NCBI GenBank assembly: GCA_018820205.1
Contig: JAHJOK010000075.1
Location: 333,607-397,606 of the forward strand
Source: Alphaproteobacteria bacterium
GTDB lineage: Bacteria; Pseudomonadota; Alphaproteobacteria; Caulobacterales; Caulobacteraceae
Direction of reading: 5' to 3'
DNA: 64,000 bases
Shown here: piece by piece, positions 26,904 through 34,889 of the stretch
Numbering within the stretch: the stretch's first letter is position 1
Layout: the number at the start of each line of letters is the position of its first letter
The notes under the pieces: model-generated
Databases searched by the model: none
The model's input: the letters and a program-made list of their open reading frames with translations, nothing else
What the model was told of the DNA's origin: nothing
Program-made: the position numbers and the translations under genes

Positions 26904-27671
26904 TCAGGCCGGGTCTTTCGCGGCCTTCAGAATGGGCCCGCCGTCCGGCGCCTGGACCAGGACGGCGGTTAGCAGGCCGGGACGGCTGGGCGCGGGCAGA
27001 GCGAATCCGCGCGCCTCGCCGCCCGACCATGCGCCCAGCCTGACCAGATCGCGGACGACCGAGGCGTGGGGCAGGGTGCGGCCGCCGTTCTCGCCGCGTT
27101 CGACGGGGACGGCGATCGGTCGAGGCTCGTAGCGCACCAGCCAGACGTCGGCGGGCCGGGCCGGCGCCGACCCGCCCGCCAGGCCGACGCCGTTGTCGCG
27201 AAACTCGATCTGCAGGGTCGAGGCCGGACGATGACGCGCGATCAGGTCCTCGATCTGCGACAGGCGCTGACCGACGACGTGGCTGCGTCCGTCGACCACG
27301 ACCTGGGGCGTCCAGACATTGTCGGTGCCCAGCCCCTGCTGATAGTCGCGCTGGCGCCCGGTGAAGGCGGGTTTGGCGAAGGTGTCCGGCCAGCCCAGAT
27401 CGTCCCAGTAGGTGACGTTGAAGCTCAGTGTCAGGACGCCCGGCCGCTGCGACAGCGTCGCCAGATTGGCGTTGGCGGGCGGGCACGAACTGCAGCCCTG
27501 GCTGGTGAACAGCTCGACCACGGTCAGGTCGTCAGCGGGGGCTGGGGCGGCTTGGGCCGGGCGCGCCGAGCCGTGTGCGGCGATGATCGCGCCGGCGACG
27601 ACGCCGACGCTGGCGAACAGGATCAGGCGGCGGCGAACGTCGGACGACAGGCGTTGGACGGCGGATGGCAT
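26904..27671 (-). CDS. DUF1223 thioredoxin-like secreted protein
   Basis: The 255-residue protein has an N-terminal membrane or signal segment (LILFASVGVVAGAIIA). A DUF1223 domain follows, with VVELFTSQGCSSCPPA, including the thioredoxin-like CSSC pair. Later conserved blocks include NVTYWDDLGWPD and TPQVVVDGR. The fold is thioredoxin-like, but the family's activity is not established. The gene lies between a DUF4344 lipoprotein and an M28 peptidase on the same strand with moderate gaps, so co-transcription is possible. Confidence 0.85.
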   Translation of the reverse strand: MPSAVQRLSSDVRRRLILFASVGVVAGAIIAAHGSARPAQAAPAPADDLTVVELFTSQGCSSCPPANANLATLSQRPGVLTLSFNVTYWDDLGWPDTFAKPAFTGRQRDYQQGLGTDNVWTPQVVVDGRSHVVGQRLSQIEDLIARHRPASTLQIEFRDNGVGLAGGSAPARPADVWLVRYEPRPIAVPVERGENGGRTLPHASVVRDLVRLGAWSGGEARGFALPAPSRPGLLTAVLVQAPDGGPILKAAKDPA

Positions 27672-27734
27672 GGGCGTGCTCCGTGGGGCGGCTATGACGG
27701 CGACTTCGTCGCCCGACCCTCGTCGGTTACGCGC

Positions 27735-29621
27735 CTAGGTCGGGCCGTCGATGCTGGGGGGAGGGGCGGGCTCGGCGAACCGGGCCGTCATCGACAGTCC
27801 GCAGGCCAGGATCAGGCACACGGCCGCGCCCGCCGCCAGGGTGGCCTTGCCGTTCGGCGCCAGCGGCCGGACGAACAACAGGACCAGCAGGGCCATCAGC
27901 GCCAGAACCCCGGGCAGGTCCATGCCGACGCCCAGGAAGACGGGATGGGCCAGGGTCACGATCCAGGCGCCGCCCAGCACCGTCGCGATCGCCGCCGGAA
28001 CCATCGGCCGCCATCCTTCCAGCCGGGCCCCGACCAGGGCGCAGATCGCCGCCGCCAGCGCCGCGACCAGACCCGGCCACACCAGGATGGACGCCGCCTC
28101 GGGCGCCGCGCCCTGCGCCGCGCAGCCCAGCAGGAAGATCAGGGCGATCAGACCCAGCCAGCCGCCCCAGACGGTGCGTGGCGCGCTCTGGCTCCACAAG
28201 GACAGCGCGATGGCCAGAATCCCTGCGCCCATCACCACCGGATCGAACCCGCCCAGCGCGATGCTCGCCGCCACGCCTGCGACGATGACGCCCGACAGCA
28301 GTCGAGGGCCCAAGGCCGCGCGACCGGCCAGGGCGGCCAGGGCCACGGCCAGCACCGCCAGCGAAGCGCCCGCCTCCATCCACGGCAGACGGCGCAGAAG
28401 CGTGTAGTAGGTGTCGGCGGACTCGGCCCGCGCCGCCAGCGGTCCGGCCAGCACCCGAACGCCGTGGCTCACGACCACGCCCGTGGCCAGCAACCACACC
28501 CCCGACAGCATGCCGCGCCCCACGTCGGCGACGCTCAGTCGCGTGGCGTGGCGCGCACCCCAGGCGGCGAAGGCCCCCAGAGCCGCCGTGATCGCCAGCA
28601 GCGTCCAGCCAAGGCTGGCCGAATGGACGATGAATATCCGACCCAGATAGTCGCCATAGACGGCGTTCCGGCCCGCCGTCGGCAGGGTCTCGGCTCGCAG
28701 CAAGGCGTCGGTCGTCTCCAGCGCCTGCGATCCGATATGCTGGAGCGCGCCCTGATCCAGGTTTTCCGGCGTGGCGGTCGCCGAATGATACTGGGACGGT
28801 CGGCCGATGAAGGCGAAATTGACCCCGCCGACGCCCCGGTTCTTCGGGATGGTGAAGTCGGTGCCGTTCGGCATGGTCTCATAGACGAAGATCGACAGGG
28901 AGGTGGAGGTCGCGCCGCCGTCCGCTCGCCGGGCCGCGCCGGTGAACAGGTCGATCGTTTCGGCGTTGCCGCGTCCGGTTTCGAACATCATGGCCCGGCC
29001 GCCGCCGCCCCGCGCCTCCAGATTGACCACGGCGCCGATCCGGTCCCTCAGCGGATGCTCGGAAAAGAAGATGCGCGCCCCGTCCAGGTTCAGTTCCTCG
29101 GAATCCGTCAACAGGACCACCAGGGTCCGGTCCGCACCGCCGCGCGCCCGGATCGCCCGCGCCGCCTCCAGCACGGCAGCGACCCCGGCCCCGTCGTCTG
29201 CCGCTCCGGGCGAGTCCCAGGCGCTGTCGTAGTGGGCCATCATCAGCACCATCGCGGCGGACGGGTCGGCGCCGGGCAGGACGCCGACAATGTTGACAGC
29301 CTGGTTGTTCGCCGCCGCCGGATCGCCGCCCCAGCGAGCCAGTCGCGTGACAGCCTCGGGCGACATGGCCCCGGCCTGAAGCGCGGGGTTCAGGCCCAGC
29401 GCCCCCATCCGGCCGAACAGATAGTCCCTGACGCGGGTGTGGTCGGCGGACCCGACGGGGTGGGGTCTGACCCCGATCACGCGCACATCGGTCATGGCCC
29501 GGGCCGCCGAGAACTGGGCGGCGGGCGCGTCGCTCCCGCGCGGCGATGGAACCTGCAACGCCCAGACGCCGATCAGCAACGCGACGGCCAGAGAGCCGAT
29601 AAACAAAGCCCAACGCATCAT
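27735..29621 (-). CDS. M28-family peptidase with C-terminal membrane domain
   Basis: The 628-residue protein has an N-terminal signal anchor, then a zinc aminopeptidase domain of family M28 (about residues 40-330). Metal-ligand motifs are visible: MAHYDSAWDSPGAADDGAG and LLTDSEELNLDG. The C-terminal half holds about eight or nine hydrophobic segments, a layout like that of membrane-bound Fxna/ER-type M28 peptidases. Catalysis would occur outside the cytoplasm. Two adjacent ATGs (29621 and 29618) follow a GGGGGA ribosome binding site, so the start is uncertain by one codon. Confidence 0.88.
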   Translation of the reverse strand: MMRWALFIGSLAVALLIGVWALQVPSPRGSDAPAAQFSAARAMTDVRVIGVRPHPVGSADHTRVRDYLFGRMGALGLNPALQAGAMSPEAVTRLARWGGDPAAANNQAVNIVGVLPGADPSAAMVLMMAHYDSAWDSPGAADDGAGVAAVLEAARAIRARGGADRTLVVLLTDSEELNLDGARIFFSEHPLRDRIGAVVNLEARGGGGRAMMFETGRGNAETIDLFTGAARRADGGATSTSLSIFVYETMPNGTDFTIPKNRGVGGVNFAFIGRPSQYHSATATPENLDQGALQHIGSQALETTDALLRAETLPTAGRNAVYGDYLGRIFIVHSASLGWTLLAITAALGAFAAWGARHATRLSVADVGRGMLSGVWLLATGVVVSHGVRVLAGPLAARAESADTYYTLLRRLPWMEAGASLAVLAVALAALAGRAALGPRLLSGVIVAGVAASIALGGFDPVVMGAGILAIALSLWSQSAPRTVWGGWLGLIALIFLLGCAAQGAAPEAASILVWPGLVAALAAAICALVGARLEGWRPMVPAAIATVLGGAWIVTLAHPVFLGVGMDLPGVLALMALLVLLFVRPLAPNGKATLAAGAAVCLILACGLSMTARFAEPAPPPSIDGPT

Positions 29622-29642
29622 GATCCCCCAATCAAATGCCGC

Positions 29643-29765
29643 GTCCTCGGGCTTGACCCGAGGACCGGACGTTCCGGGCCCCGTACGGGAAGAGGGCCCA
29701 CGGGTCGCGTCTCATCCGTCCGCCTTGCGTGCGGACAATCCGATCCTCGGGTCAAGCCCGAGGAT
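29643..29765. repeat. Paired inverted palindromes (intergenic repeat element)
   Basis: GTCCTCGGG-CTTGA-CCCGAGGAC (29643-29665) and ATCCTCGGG-TCAAG-CCCGAGGAT (29743-29765) are near-perfect hairpins exactly 100 bp apart. The second is the reverse complement of the first except at its outer bases. A third hairpin (GTCCGC/GCGGAC) lies between them. The element fills the gap between the divergent regulatory ends of the M28 and cheR genes. Confidence 0.75.
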
Positions 29766-29779
29766 GACGATTGAAAGCT

Positions 29780-30595
29780 TCAGGCCGCGCGGCTGACGGC
29801 CGAGGGCGCCTTGACGAACAGGCCGCGACGTCCGTTCACCGGCCTGAAGGCGACGGTGTCGGCATCGATACGCTCGTCGGCGCCCAGGACCAGGACGCCG
29901 TCATCGACCAGCCGCCGTTCGAGCCCGTCGACGACCTGGCCGCGTTTCTGCGGGTCCATCTCGCCCAGCACGTTGCGGCAGAAGATCACGTCGAACCGGG
30001 CGGCGTCCGCCGGCGGGTCGAGCAGATTGTGGCGGGCGAACCGGACGGCGTCGCGCAGGGCCGGCTTGGTCACCCAGGCCTCGTCCGCCGGGTCGAACCA
30101 GTTCAGCATCTTGCGGGCCGACAGGCCGCGCTGGATCTCGAAGGCCGTGTAGACCCCCGACCGCCCGCGATCCACGGCGCGTTGCGACAGGTCCGTGGCC
30201 ACGATCTCGGCGTTCGCGCCGGCGTCCAGCGCCCCCATGGCCAGGGAATAGGGTTCCTGACCGTTCGAGCATCCGGCCGACCAGACCCGCACCAGACCCT
30301 CGGGCCGGGCCCGTCCGATGGCGGGCAAAAGCTCGTTGGCGAAGGTGTCGAAAATCGCCCGGTCGCGACGGAACCAGGTTTCCGGGTTCAGCAAGGCCTC
30401 GATCACCGCCCAGCCCAGGCTGGCGACCGGCTTGGCCCACAGGCTGGCCAGCATGTCATCGACGCCGTCGAAGCCCTCGCGGCGGGCGACGGGGGTCAGG
30501 CGATGCTCGGCCAGATGAATCCGGTCGCGGCCCAGCCGAAAGCCGGCGCGCGACGCCATCAGGGCCTGCAAACGATCGAAGTCGTCCTGGGTCAT
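29780..30595 (-). CDS. CheR-type protein-glutamate methyltransferase (unlinked copy)
   Basis: The 271-residue protein would transfer methyl groups from S-adenosylmethionine to receptor glutamates. It has the CheR N-terminal helices and the SAM-binding motif [15 protein letters not shown]. The later motifs ATDLSQ and [10 protein letters not shown] are also present. A second CheR lies in the main chemotaxis operon at 61081. This copy lies downstream of a receiver protein and chpT on the same strand, an arrangement I recall from C. crescentus. Whether it serves chemotaxis or another pathway is open. Confidence 0.9.
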   Translation of the reverse strand: MTQDDFDRLQALMASRAGFRLGRDRIHLAEHRLTPVARREGFDGVDDMLASLWAKPVASLGWAVIEALLNPETWFRRDRAIFDTFANELLPAIGRARPEGLVRVWSAGCSNGQEPYSLAMGALDAGANAEIVATDLSQRAVDRGRSGVYTAFEIQRGLSARKMLNWFDPADEAWVTKPALRDAVRFARHNLLDPPADAARFDVIFCRNVLGEMDPQKRGQVVDGLERRLVDDGVLVLGADERIDADTVAFRPVNGRRGLFVKAPSAVSRAA

Positions 30596-30627
30596 GACAG
30601 GGATACGGCGCGGGACATGGCGTGGCT

Positions 30628-30999
30628 TCAGACCGCTCCGACTTCAGACAGTTTGGCGTGCAGAATTTCGCTGTCGAACGGCTTCATCACATAGTCGTCC
30701 GCCCCGGCCGACAGGGCCTCGGCGATGCGGTCGGGCGCGGTTTCGATGGTGCAGAACAGCACCTTGGGCTTGTCGCCCCCGGGCTGGGCGCGCAGCCGAC
30801 GCAGAAACGTCAGTCCGTCCATCACCGGCATGTTCCAGTCCAGAATGACCACGTCGGGCATCAATCCGGCGCAATAGGACAGGGCCTCGACCCCGTCGGC
30901 GGCCTCGTCGACCTCGAAGCCCAGCCCCTCCACGATCCGGCGCGCGACCTTGCGGATGATCCGGCTGTCATCGACGATGAGGCAGGTGCGAACGTCCAA
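30628..30999 (-). CDS. Single-domain response regulator between chpT and cheR
   Basis: The 123-residue receiver has no output domain. The acidic pocket VDDS, the phospho-Asp in VVILDWNMPVMDG and the conserved Lys in VMKPFD are all present, so it should be phosphorylatable. It lies between chpT and a CheR gene on the same strand, with 84 bp to chpT and 32 bp to cheR. By position it could act with the CckA-ChpT relay or with the chemotaxis system. The sequence does not decide between them. Confidence 0.92.
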   Translation of the reverse strand: MDVRTCLIVDDSRIIRKVARRIVEGLGFEVDEAADGVEALSYCAGLMPDVVILDWNMPVMDGLTFLRRLRAQPGGDKPKVLFCTIETAPDRIAEALSAGADDYVMKPFDSEILHAKLSEVGAV

Positions 31000-31058
31000 G
31001 GTCTTCTCCCAGCAGCCGCAATCCCCGGCGCTTCGCTGCCTATAATCGGCCCCGGGCG

Positions 31059-31074
31059 GTTAACGAGCCGTTGG
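31059..31074 (-). promoter_or_regulatory. Weak candidate CtrA half-site upstream of the receiver gene
   Basis: Read toward the receiver gene the sequence is CCAA, seven bases (CGGCTCG), then TTAAC. The second half of the CtrA consensus TTAA-N7-TTAAC is perfect and the first has two mismatches. It lies 60-75 bp upstream of the start, a similar distance to the fliQ site. Confidence 0.4.
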
Positions 31075-31083
31075 TATCTTGGA

Positions 31084-31761
31084 TTAAGACGGCATCCGAG
31101 CGGTGATCTCGACCCGTCCGTCCGTGACGTCCACGTCCAGCGTTCCGCCCGCGTCCCGTGCGGTCAGCCACAACCAGAAGGGCTGGATCCACTGGCCCGC
31201 CAGTCCCTCGCTCAGACGCCGGCCGGCCAGTCCCTCCGTCGCCTCGGGCTTCAGCCGCGCCCGCGCGCCCTCGGCCACGCCCTCGATCACGACATCTGTC
31301 CCGTCGCGGCGGGTGGACACCACCGCCGTCCCGCCGGACGGCAGGGCCGCCACGGTCAGATAGGCCAGGTTGACCAGGGCCCGCGCCGCCGGCTTGGCGA
31401 AATCCCTACCGTCCAGGCGCCATTCCAGCGTGGCCCGCCCCCCTGCGACCACGCCGTCGACCAGGGCCGTCAGCTCATCGCCCGTGAACCGCTCGCTGGT
31501 CGTCGCCGCCCCGAAGGCCACGCGGCAGAACTGGACCAGGGCGACCATCTTTTTCGCGCTGTCGGTGATCAGCGACAGGGCGTCGTCGCGCATGTCCTGG
31601 GCGGTCGGGTCGTTCAGCAGGTCCAGCCCTGACATGATCGCGCCCGACGGGCTGATGAAGTCGTGGCACAGCTTGGCGGCGATCAGACTGGCCAGTTCCG
31701 GGCCGTCCGTGGCGAAGTCCGTGGCGGGGTCGCGGGCGGGGGCGAAGGCGGCGTCGGTCAT
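31084..31761 (-). CDS. chpT: Histidine phosphotransferase ChpT
   Basis: The 225-residue protein matches ChpT, the homodimeric phosphotransferase that moves phosphate from CckA to CtrA and CpdR. The dimerisation helix contains LAAKLCHDF-type sequence (LIAAKLCHDFISPSG), with the phospho-His at residue 33, the position in C. crescentus. The C-terminal half is a degenerate GHKL-like domain without the ATP-binding motifs. The length agrees with the C. crescentus protein. It is followed by a receiver gene and a cheR gene. Confidence 0.93.
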   Translation of the reverse strand: MTDAAFAPARDPATDFATDGPELASLIAAKLCHDFISPSGAIMSGLDLLNDPTAQDMRDDALSLITDSAKKMVALVQFCRVAFGAATTSERFTGDELTALVDGVVAGGRATLEWRLDGRDFAKPAARALVNLAYLTVAALPSGGTAVVSTRRDGTDVVIEGVAEGARARLKPEATEGLAGRRLSEGLAGQWIQPFWLWLTARDAGGTLDVDVTDGRVEITARMPS

Positions 31762-31850
31762 GCGCAGGGTCCGGCGTTGCAGAAATCCTCGCCACGCTGG
31801 CGTGATTTGCTGCTTCGCGAAACCGCCCCGGATCAGCTATCCCCCCGCGC

Positions 31851-32633
31851 ATGAGTGACAAGCTGTCGATCGATCTCGCCTCCGGGGCCCTGCACGACGG
31901 TCTGGCCGAGATTGCCGAAGAGGCGTCGATGCTGATTCTGCCCTATTGGCGCAGCGGCGCGGAGGTCTTCACCAAGGCCGACGACAGCCCGGTCACCCTG
32001 GCCGATCAGGCGGCCGAGACCCTGATCCTGACGCGGCTCGCGGCCCTGTATCCCGATGTTCAGGCCGTGGCCGAGGAACAGTCGGAGGCGCATGGCAAAC
32101 CCGACCGGGCCGCCGACCGGTTCTGGCTGATCGACCCGCTGGACGGCACCAAGGGATTCATCGCGGGAAAGGAAAGTTTCACCGTCAACATCGCCCTGAT
32201 CGAGGGCAGCCGGCCGATCGCGGGCGTGGTCTCGGCCCCCGCCACGGCCACGACCTGGCGCACCGGACCGGGCGGGGGCGCCCAGATGCGCCGCTTCGGC
32301 GAGGCCTGGCGCTCCATCCAGGTCCGTGACCGTTCCGAGGGCCGCGTGGCCCTGCTCAGCCACGGCGTCAGCGACGAGGAAGCGCCCCGTCTGTGCTCGC
32401 GCCACGGCTGCACCGACTGGCAGGGCATGGATTCCTCGATCAAATTCTGCCTGATCGCCGAGGGCCGCTTCGACGCCTATCCCCGCACCGGCCCGACCAT
32501 GGAATGGGACACCGCCGCCGGCCAGGCGGTGCTTGAGGCGGCCGGCGGCCGCGTGCTGGGGCCGGACGGCGCGCCGCTGGCCTACGGCAAGCCGGGGTTT
32601 CGCAACGGCGCCTTCGTGGCGATGGGCGGGTAG
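31851..32633 (+). CDS. cysQ: CysQ-like 3'(2'),5'-bisphosphate nucleotidase
   Basis: The 260-residue enzyme belongs to the inositol monophosphatase superfamily. Motifs for metal binding are intact: EE at residues 75-76 and WLIDPLDGTKGF at 92-103. The GTKGFI wording and an acidic N-terminal domain favour CysQ, which hydrolyses PAP during sulfate assimilation, over a true inositol phosphatase. A C-terminal block with EWDTAAGQAVL completes the family pattern. It is divergent from chpT, with 89 bp between. Confidence 0.85.
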   Translation: MSDKLSIDLASGALHDGLAEIAEEASMLILPYWRSGAEVFTKADDSPVTLADQAAETLILTRLAALYPDVQAVAEEQSEAHGKPDRAADRFWLIDPLDGTKGFIAGKESFTVNIALIEGSRPIAGVVSAPATATTWRTGPGGGAQMRRFGEAWRSIQVRDRSEGRVALLSHGVSDEEAPRLCSRHGCTDWQGMDSSIKFCLIAEGRFDAYPRTGPTMEWDTAAGQAVLEAAGGRVLGPDGAPLAYGKPGFRNGAFVAMGG

Positions 32634-32684
32634 GGCGTCGCAAAGCGGCCGCTGCTGACGTCCGGTATGGGTGGTTATGAGACG

Positions 32685-32795
32685 TTAGAGCCGGAGAGAG
32701 ATTGCGTAGACGGCCACTATGGCTGCGATGATGAGCAAGCCCCAAAAACCGCACCCATGCGGTTTCCGACGCCACTCGGGTTGCTCGTCGGGCAT
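32685..32795 (-). CDS. Very small single-pass membrane protein, 36 residues
   Basis: An unusually strong ribosome binding site (GGAGGAG) lies five bases before an ATG that opens a 36-residue frame. The product has a charged N-terminus (MPDEQPEWRRKP), then one hydrophobic segment (WGLLIIAAIVAVYAI), then a short basic end. This is the pattern of a real small membrane protein, not of chance. I know no family for it. It converges on cysQ, and the genes nearby give no hint of a role. Confidence 0.6.
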   Translation of the reverse strand: MPDEQPEWRRKPHGCGFWGLLIIAAIVAVYAISLRL

Positions 32796-32839
32796 TACTG
32801 CTCCTCCAGAGACCATTCAGTAGCGGGTGACACGCGAAG

Positions 32840-32950
32840 TCCGCAATGGGTCGAAACCAGACTTGGCCACCGGGCCGGAAAGCGGACGTTCGACCCGCAC
32901 CCCGAAAGCAGACCTTCCCGACTGCGGGTAGGGGTGGGAAGCGGACCTAT
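32840..32950. repeat. Degenerate short repeat block with AGCGGAC-type units
   Basis: The segment carries four related units, for example AGTCCGCAATGGGTCG, CCGGAAAGCGGACGTTCG, CCCGAAAGCAGACC and GGGAAGCGGACC. Related fragments recur at about 33362 (GGTCCGCTTTGGGTCG) and 34806. No gene lies in it. It looks like a decayed intergenic repeat family, but the units differ too much for a firm consensus. Confidence 0.45.
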
Positions 32951-33336
32951 CTCGTCTGGGTCTCAGCGAAGTATCTTTCGATGAGGACGACATCTTCGGG
33001 GGACCAGCCGTTCCGATCTTCATTCGAGATTATCGAGCGGAGGTCGCGCTCAAACTTCTCCCTTATCCAGTCTCGCCTGAGGGCATCGGGACGCATGGTG
33101 AATGTGTGTAGCGGCCAAGAGGCCGCCGACCTGTGAGCCGCTGTCACAATGGCCCAGTGCATGTTCGTAAATAAGACTTTGCAAGGGTGGCCCTCGAAAC
33201 GTTGCGTAACCTCCTCGCTCAAATCCACCAAGCCGAGCACCATGTGGCCCTGTCTTGGAAGCCGCCTTATCCGAAGCGCAAACCTTGGCGGCCATGCAGA
33301 TAGAGCCTCCTCAAGAATCTGATCGAACCCTGTCAT
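32947..33336 (-). CDS. Hypothetical protein, 129 residues
   Basis: The frame encodes a 129-residue protein rich in Arg and Trp, with several mixed helical stretches and no signal peptide or membrane segment. Its base composition is lower in G+C than that of its neighbours, and its ribosome binding site is only fair. I recognise no family. It is flanked by decayed repeat sequence on both sides, so it may be a recent insertion or a marginal gene. Confidence 0.45.
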   Translation of the reverse strand: MTGFDQILEEALSAWPPRFALRIRRLPRQGHMVLGLVDLSEEVTQRFEGHPCKVLFTNMHWAIVTAAHRSAASWPLHTFTMRPDALRRDWIREKFERDLRSIISNEDRNGWSPEDVVLIERYFAETQTR

Positions 33337-33423
33337 CCCGCCACTATAGAGGAGATCACCAAGGTCCGCTTTGGGTCGTCATCGGCCCTTCGCTCAGCCA
33401 CCGAAAGCCGACGCTCTGCCCGG

Positions 33424-34680
33424 CTAAGCCCTGACCGACAGCCCCATCATCAGCCCCTTCGCCCGGTCCGCCAGCACCGGAACGCCGAACTCTCGCGCGG
33501 CCTCCGCCGCCTCGGCCAGCACGAAGGCGGCCTGGTCGGGTTCGCAGCCCAGAAGGTCGCTGCGGGCGATCATCAGGCGGGCCATGGCGATCTGGTCGAC
33601 CGCCCATTCGACGGCCGTGGGGGCGCCGACGCGTTCGGCCAGGCGACGGCGGACGCGGGTCTCGATCCGGGTCAGGGCCACGACGTCGCCGCCGCTAGCC
33701 GCCGCGTCGATCTCGCGCGCGTTCAGCAGGTCCCCCGCCAGCGCGCCCAGAACCGTGCCGTGCCCGGCTATCAGCGCCTCGGCCTCGGCCAGCGGTTGCT
33801 CGGGCGTTTCGAGATCGGCCGCGCGGGCGACCTGGATGGCGGCCCAGTCCATCGGGCTGTGGTCGGGGGTGAACTGGTCGGCGGCGGCCTCGAACATCGC
33901 GTGGCCGGCCTGCATCGCCGCCTTGTCGCCGGCCATCGCCGCCAGGGCCGACAGGCCGGCGCCGCACAGGGCCAGGGCGCGCGCGCGGGTCAGGGGCCGG
34001 GCGTCCGGCGACGAACTTTCGACCAGGGCGGTCAGGTCGCGCCCCGCCTGATCCAGCAGACGGGCGTCGCGCTGGAGAATGCCGCCCTCCAGCGCCAGGG
34101 CCGCGTTGTCCAGCCTCAGGTCGTCGGCCTCGACCGGATTGTGTTTCTGCAGCGCATGCAGGGCCGCATCCATCAGGGCGGCGGCGTCCATCCGGTCCGA
34201 GGCCTTCTCGCTCAGCCGCGCCTGACGGGCCCGCAGCCGCGCATAGACCCCGGCGCTGCAGGCCAGGGTCGCCAGTCGGCGGGGCGTCGTCGCTCGCACG
34301 CATTCGCCGGCCTCGACCAGGGCGTCGGGGTCGCCGAACAGGTCGAACCGCGTCATCAGGGCCATCGATCGCGCCAGCGCCGCCCAGGCCCGGTCATCCT
34401 CCGTCTTCGCAGCCTTCAGCGCGTCGTCGGCGGTGGTCAGGGCGCGGGTGATGCTGTCCGGCCAGCCGGTGCGCCGGGCGTGTTCGCGCCACAGCACCGA
34501 GGCCCGCCGCCAGGTCTGAGAGGGGTGTGCGCACGAGACGCGCCCGCCGTCGGTGGTCAGGGCCCTGGCCTCCAGCGCCAGCAGGTCGACGCCGATCAGC
34601 TCCACCCAGCCCAGATCCTCGCTCTCGCGCGCCTGCACGAACAGCCGTCTCAGATCCTTGCCGAACTCGAACATGGCCAC
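33424..34680 (-). CDS. Helical repeat (TPR-like) protein of unknown function
   Basis: The 418-residue protein is almost all alpha-helical, Ala/Leu/Arg-rich, without signal peptide or membrane segments. The repeated pattern of about 34-40 residues (for example AALARSMALMTRFDLFGDPDAL and AALAGDLLNAREIDAAA) suggests a tetratricopeptide-like scaffold. I do not recognise a named family. The start ATG at 34680 and a second ATG at 34674 are both possible. It is divergent from the oxidoreductase gene 209 bp away. Confidence 0.7.
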   Translation of the reverse strand: MAMFEFGKDLRRLFVQARESEDLGWVELIGVDLLALEARALTTDGGRVSCAHPSQTWRRASVLWREHARRTGWPDSITRALTTADDALKAAKTEDDRAWAALARSMALMTRFDLFGDPDALVEAGECVRATTPRRLATLACSAGVYARLRARQARLSEKASDRMDAAALMDAALHALQKHNPVEADDLRLDNAALALEGGILQRDARLLDQAGRDLTALVESSSPDARPLTRARALALCGAGLSALAAMAGDKAAMQAGHAMFEAAADQFTPDHSPMDWAAIQVARAADLETPEQPLAEAEALIAGHGTVLGALAGDLLNAREIDAAASGGDVVALTRIETRVRRRLAERVGAPTAVEWAVDQIAMARLMIARSDLLGCEPDQAAFVLAEAAEAAREFGVPVLADRAKGLMMGLSVRA

Positions 34681-34805
34681 GTCGAAAATCTCCGTCCGTC
34701 CCGCTTCGGGACCGTCTCAGGCGTTCCTTCCCTTGTCTAGCAAACCCGACGCCGCGATGCGGTTCCCGACGCGCGGGCTTCCACGTCCGCAGACTGGCCC
34801 GAAAT

Positions 34806-34823
34806 GCGGACCCGAAGGTCCGC
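34806..34823. other. Perfect short hairpin in the 34681-34889 gap
   Basis: GCGGACC (34806-34812) pairs with GGTCCGC (34817-34823) around the loop CGAA. It lies in the gap between two divergent genes and carries the same GCGGAC core as the decayed repeats near 32.9 kb. Nothing else is clear in this gap. Confidence 0.45.
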
Positions 34824-34889
34824 GTCCCTGTTGCGCGCGATGGCTCCGGCGCCTACCTCCCGGCCTGACCGCAACAGCAGGTGTTCTCA

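Noticed and set aside
27066..29774. A 902-codon open frame on the plus strand
   Set aside because: It is antisense to the M28 peptidase and DUF1223 genes, both of which have clear families. The product is a low-complexity Arg/Gln/His/Gly-rich string, typical of a high-G+C shadow frame.
33356..33607. A short minus-strand frame of 83 codons overlapping the TPR-like gene
   Set aside because: It lies in another frame of the TPR-like gene, is Gly/Arg/Pro-rich and has no ribosome binding site.
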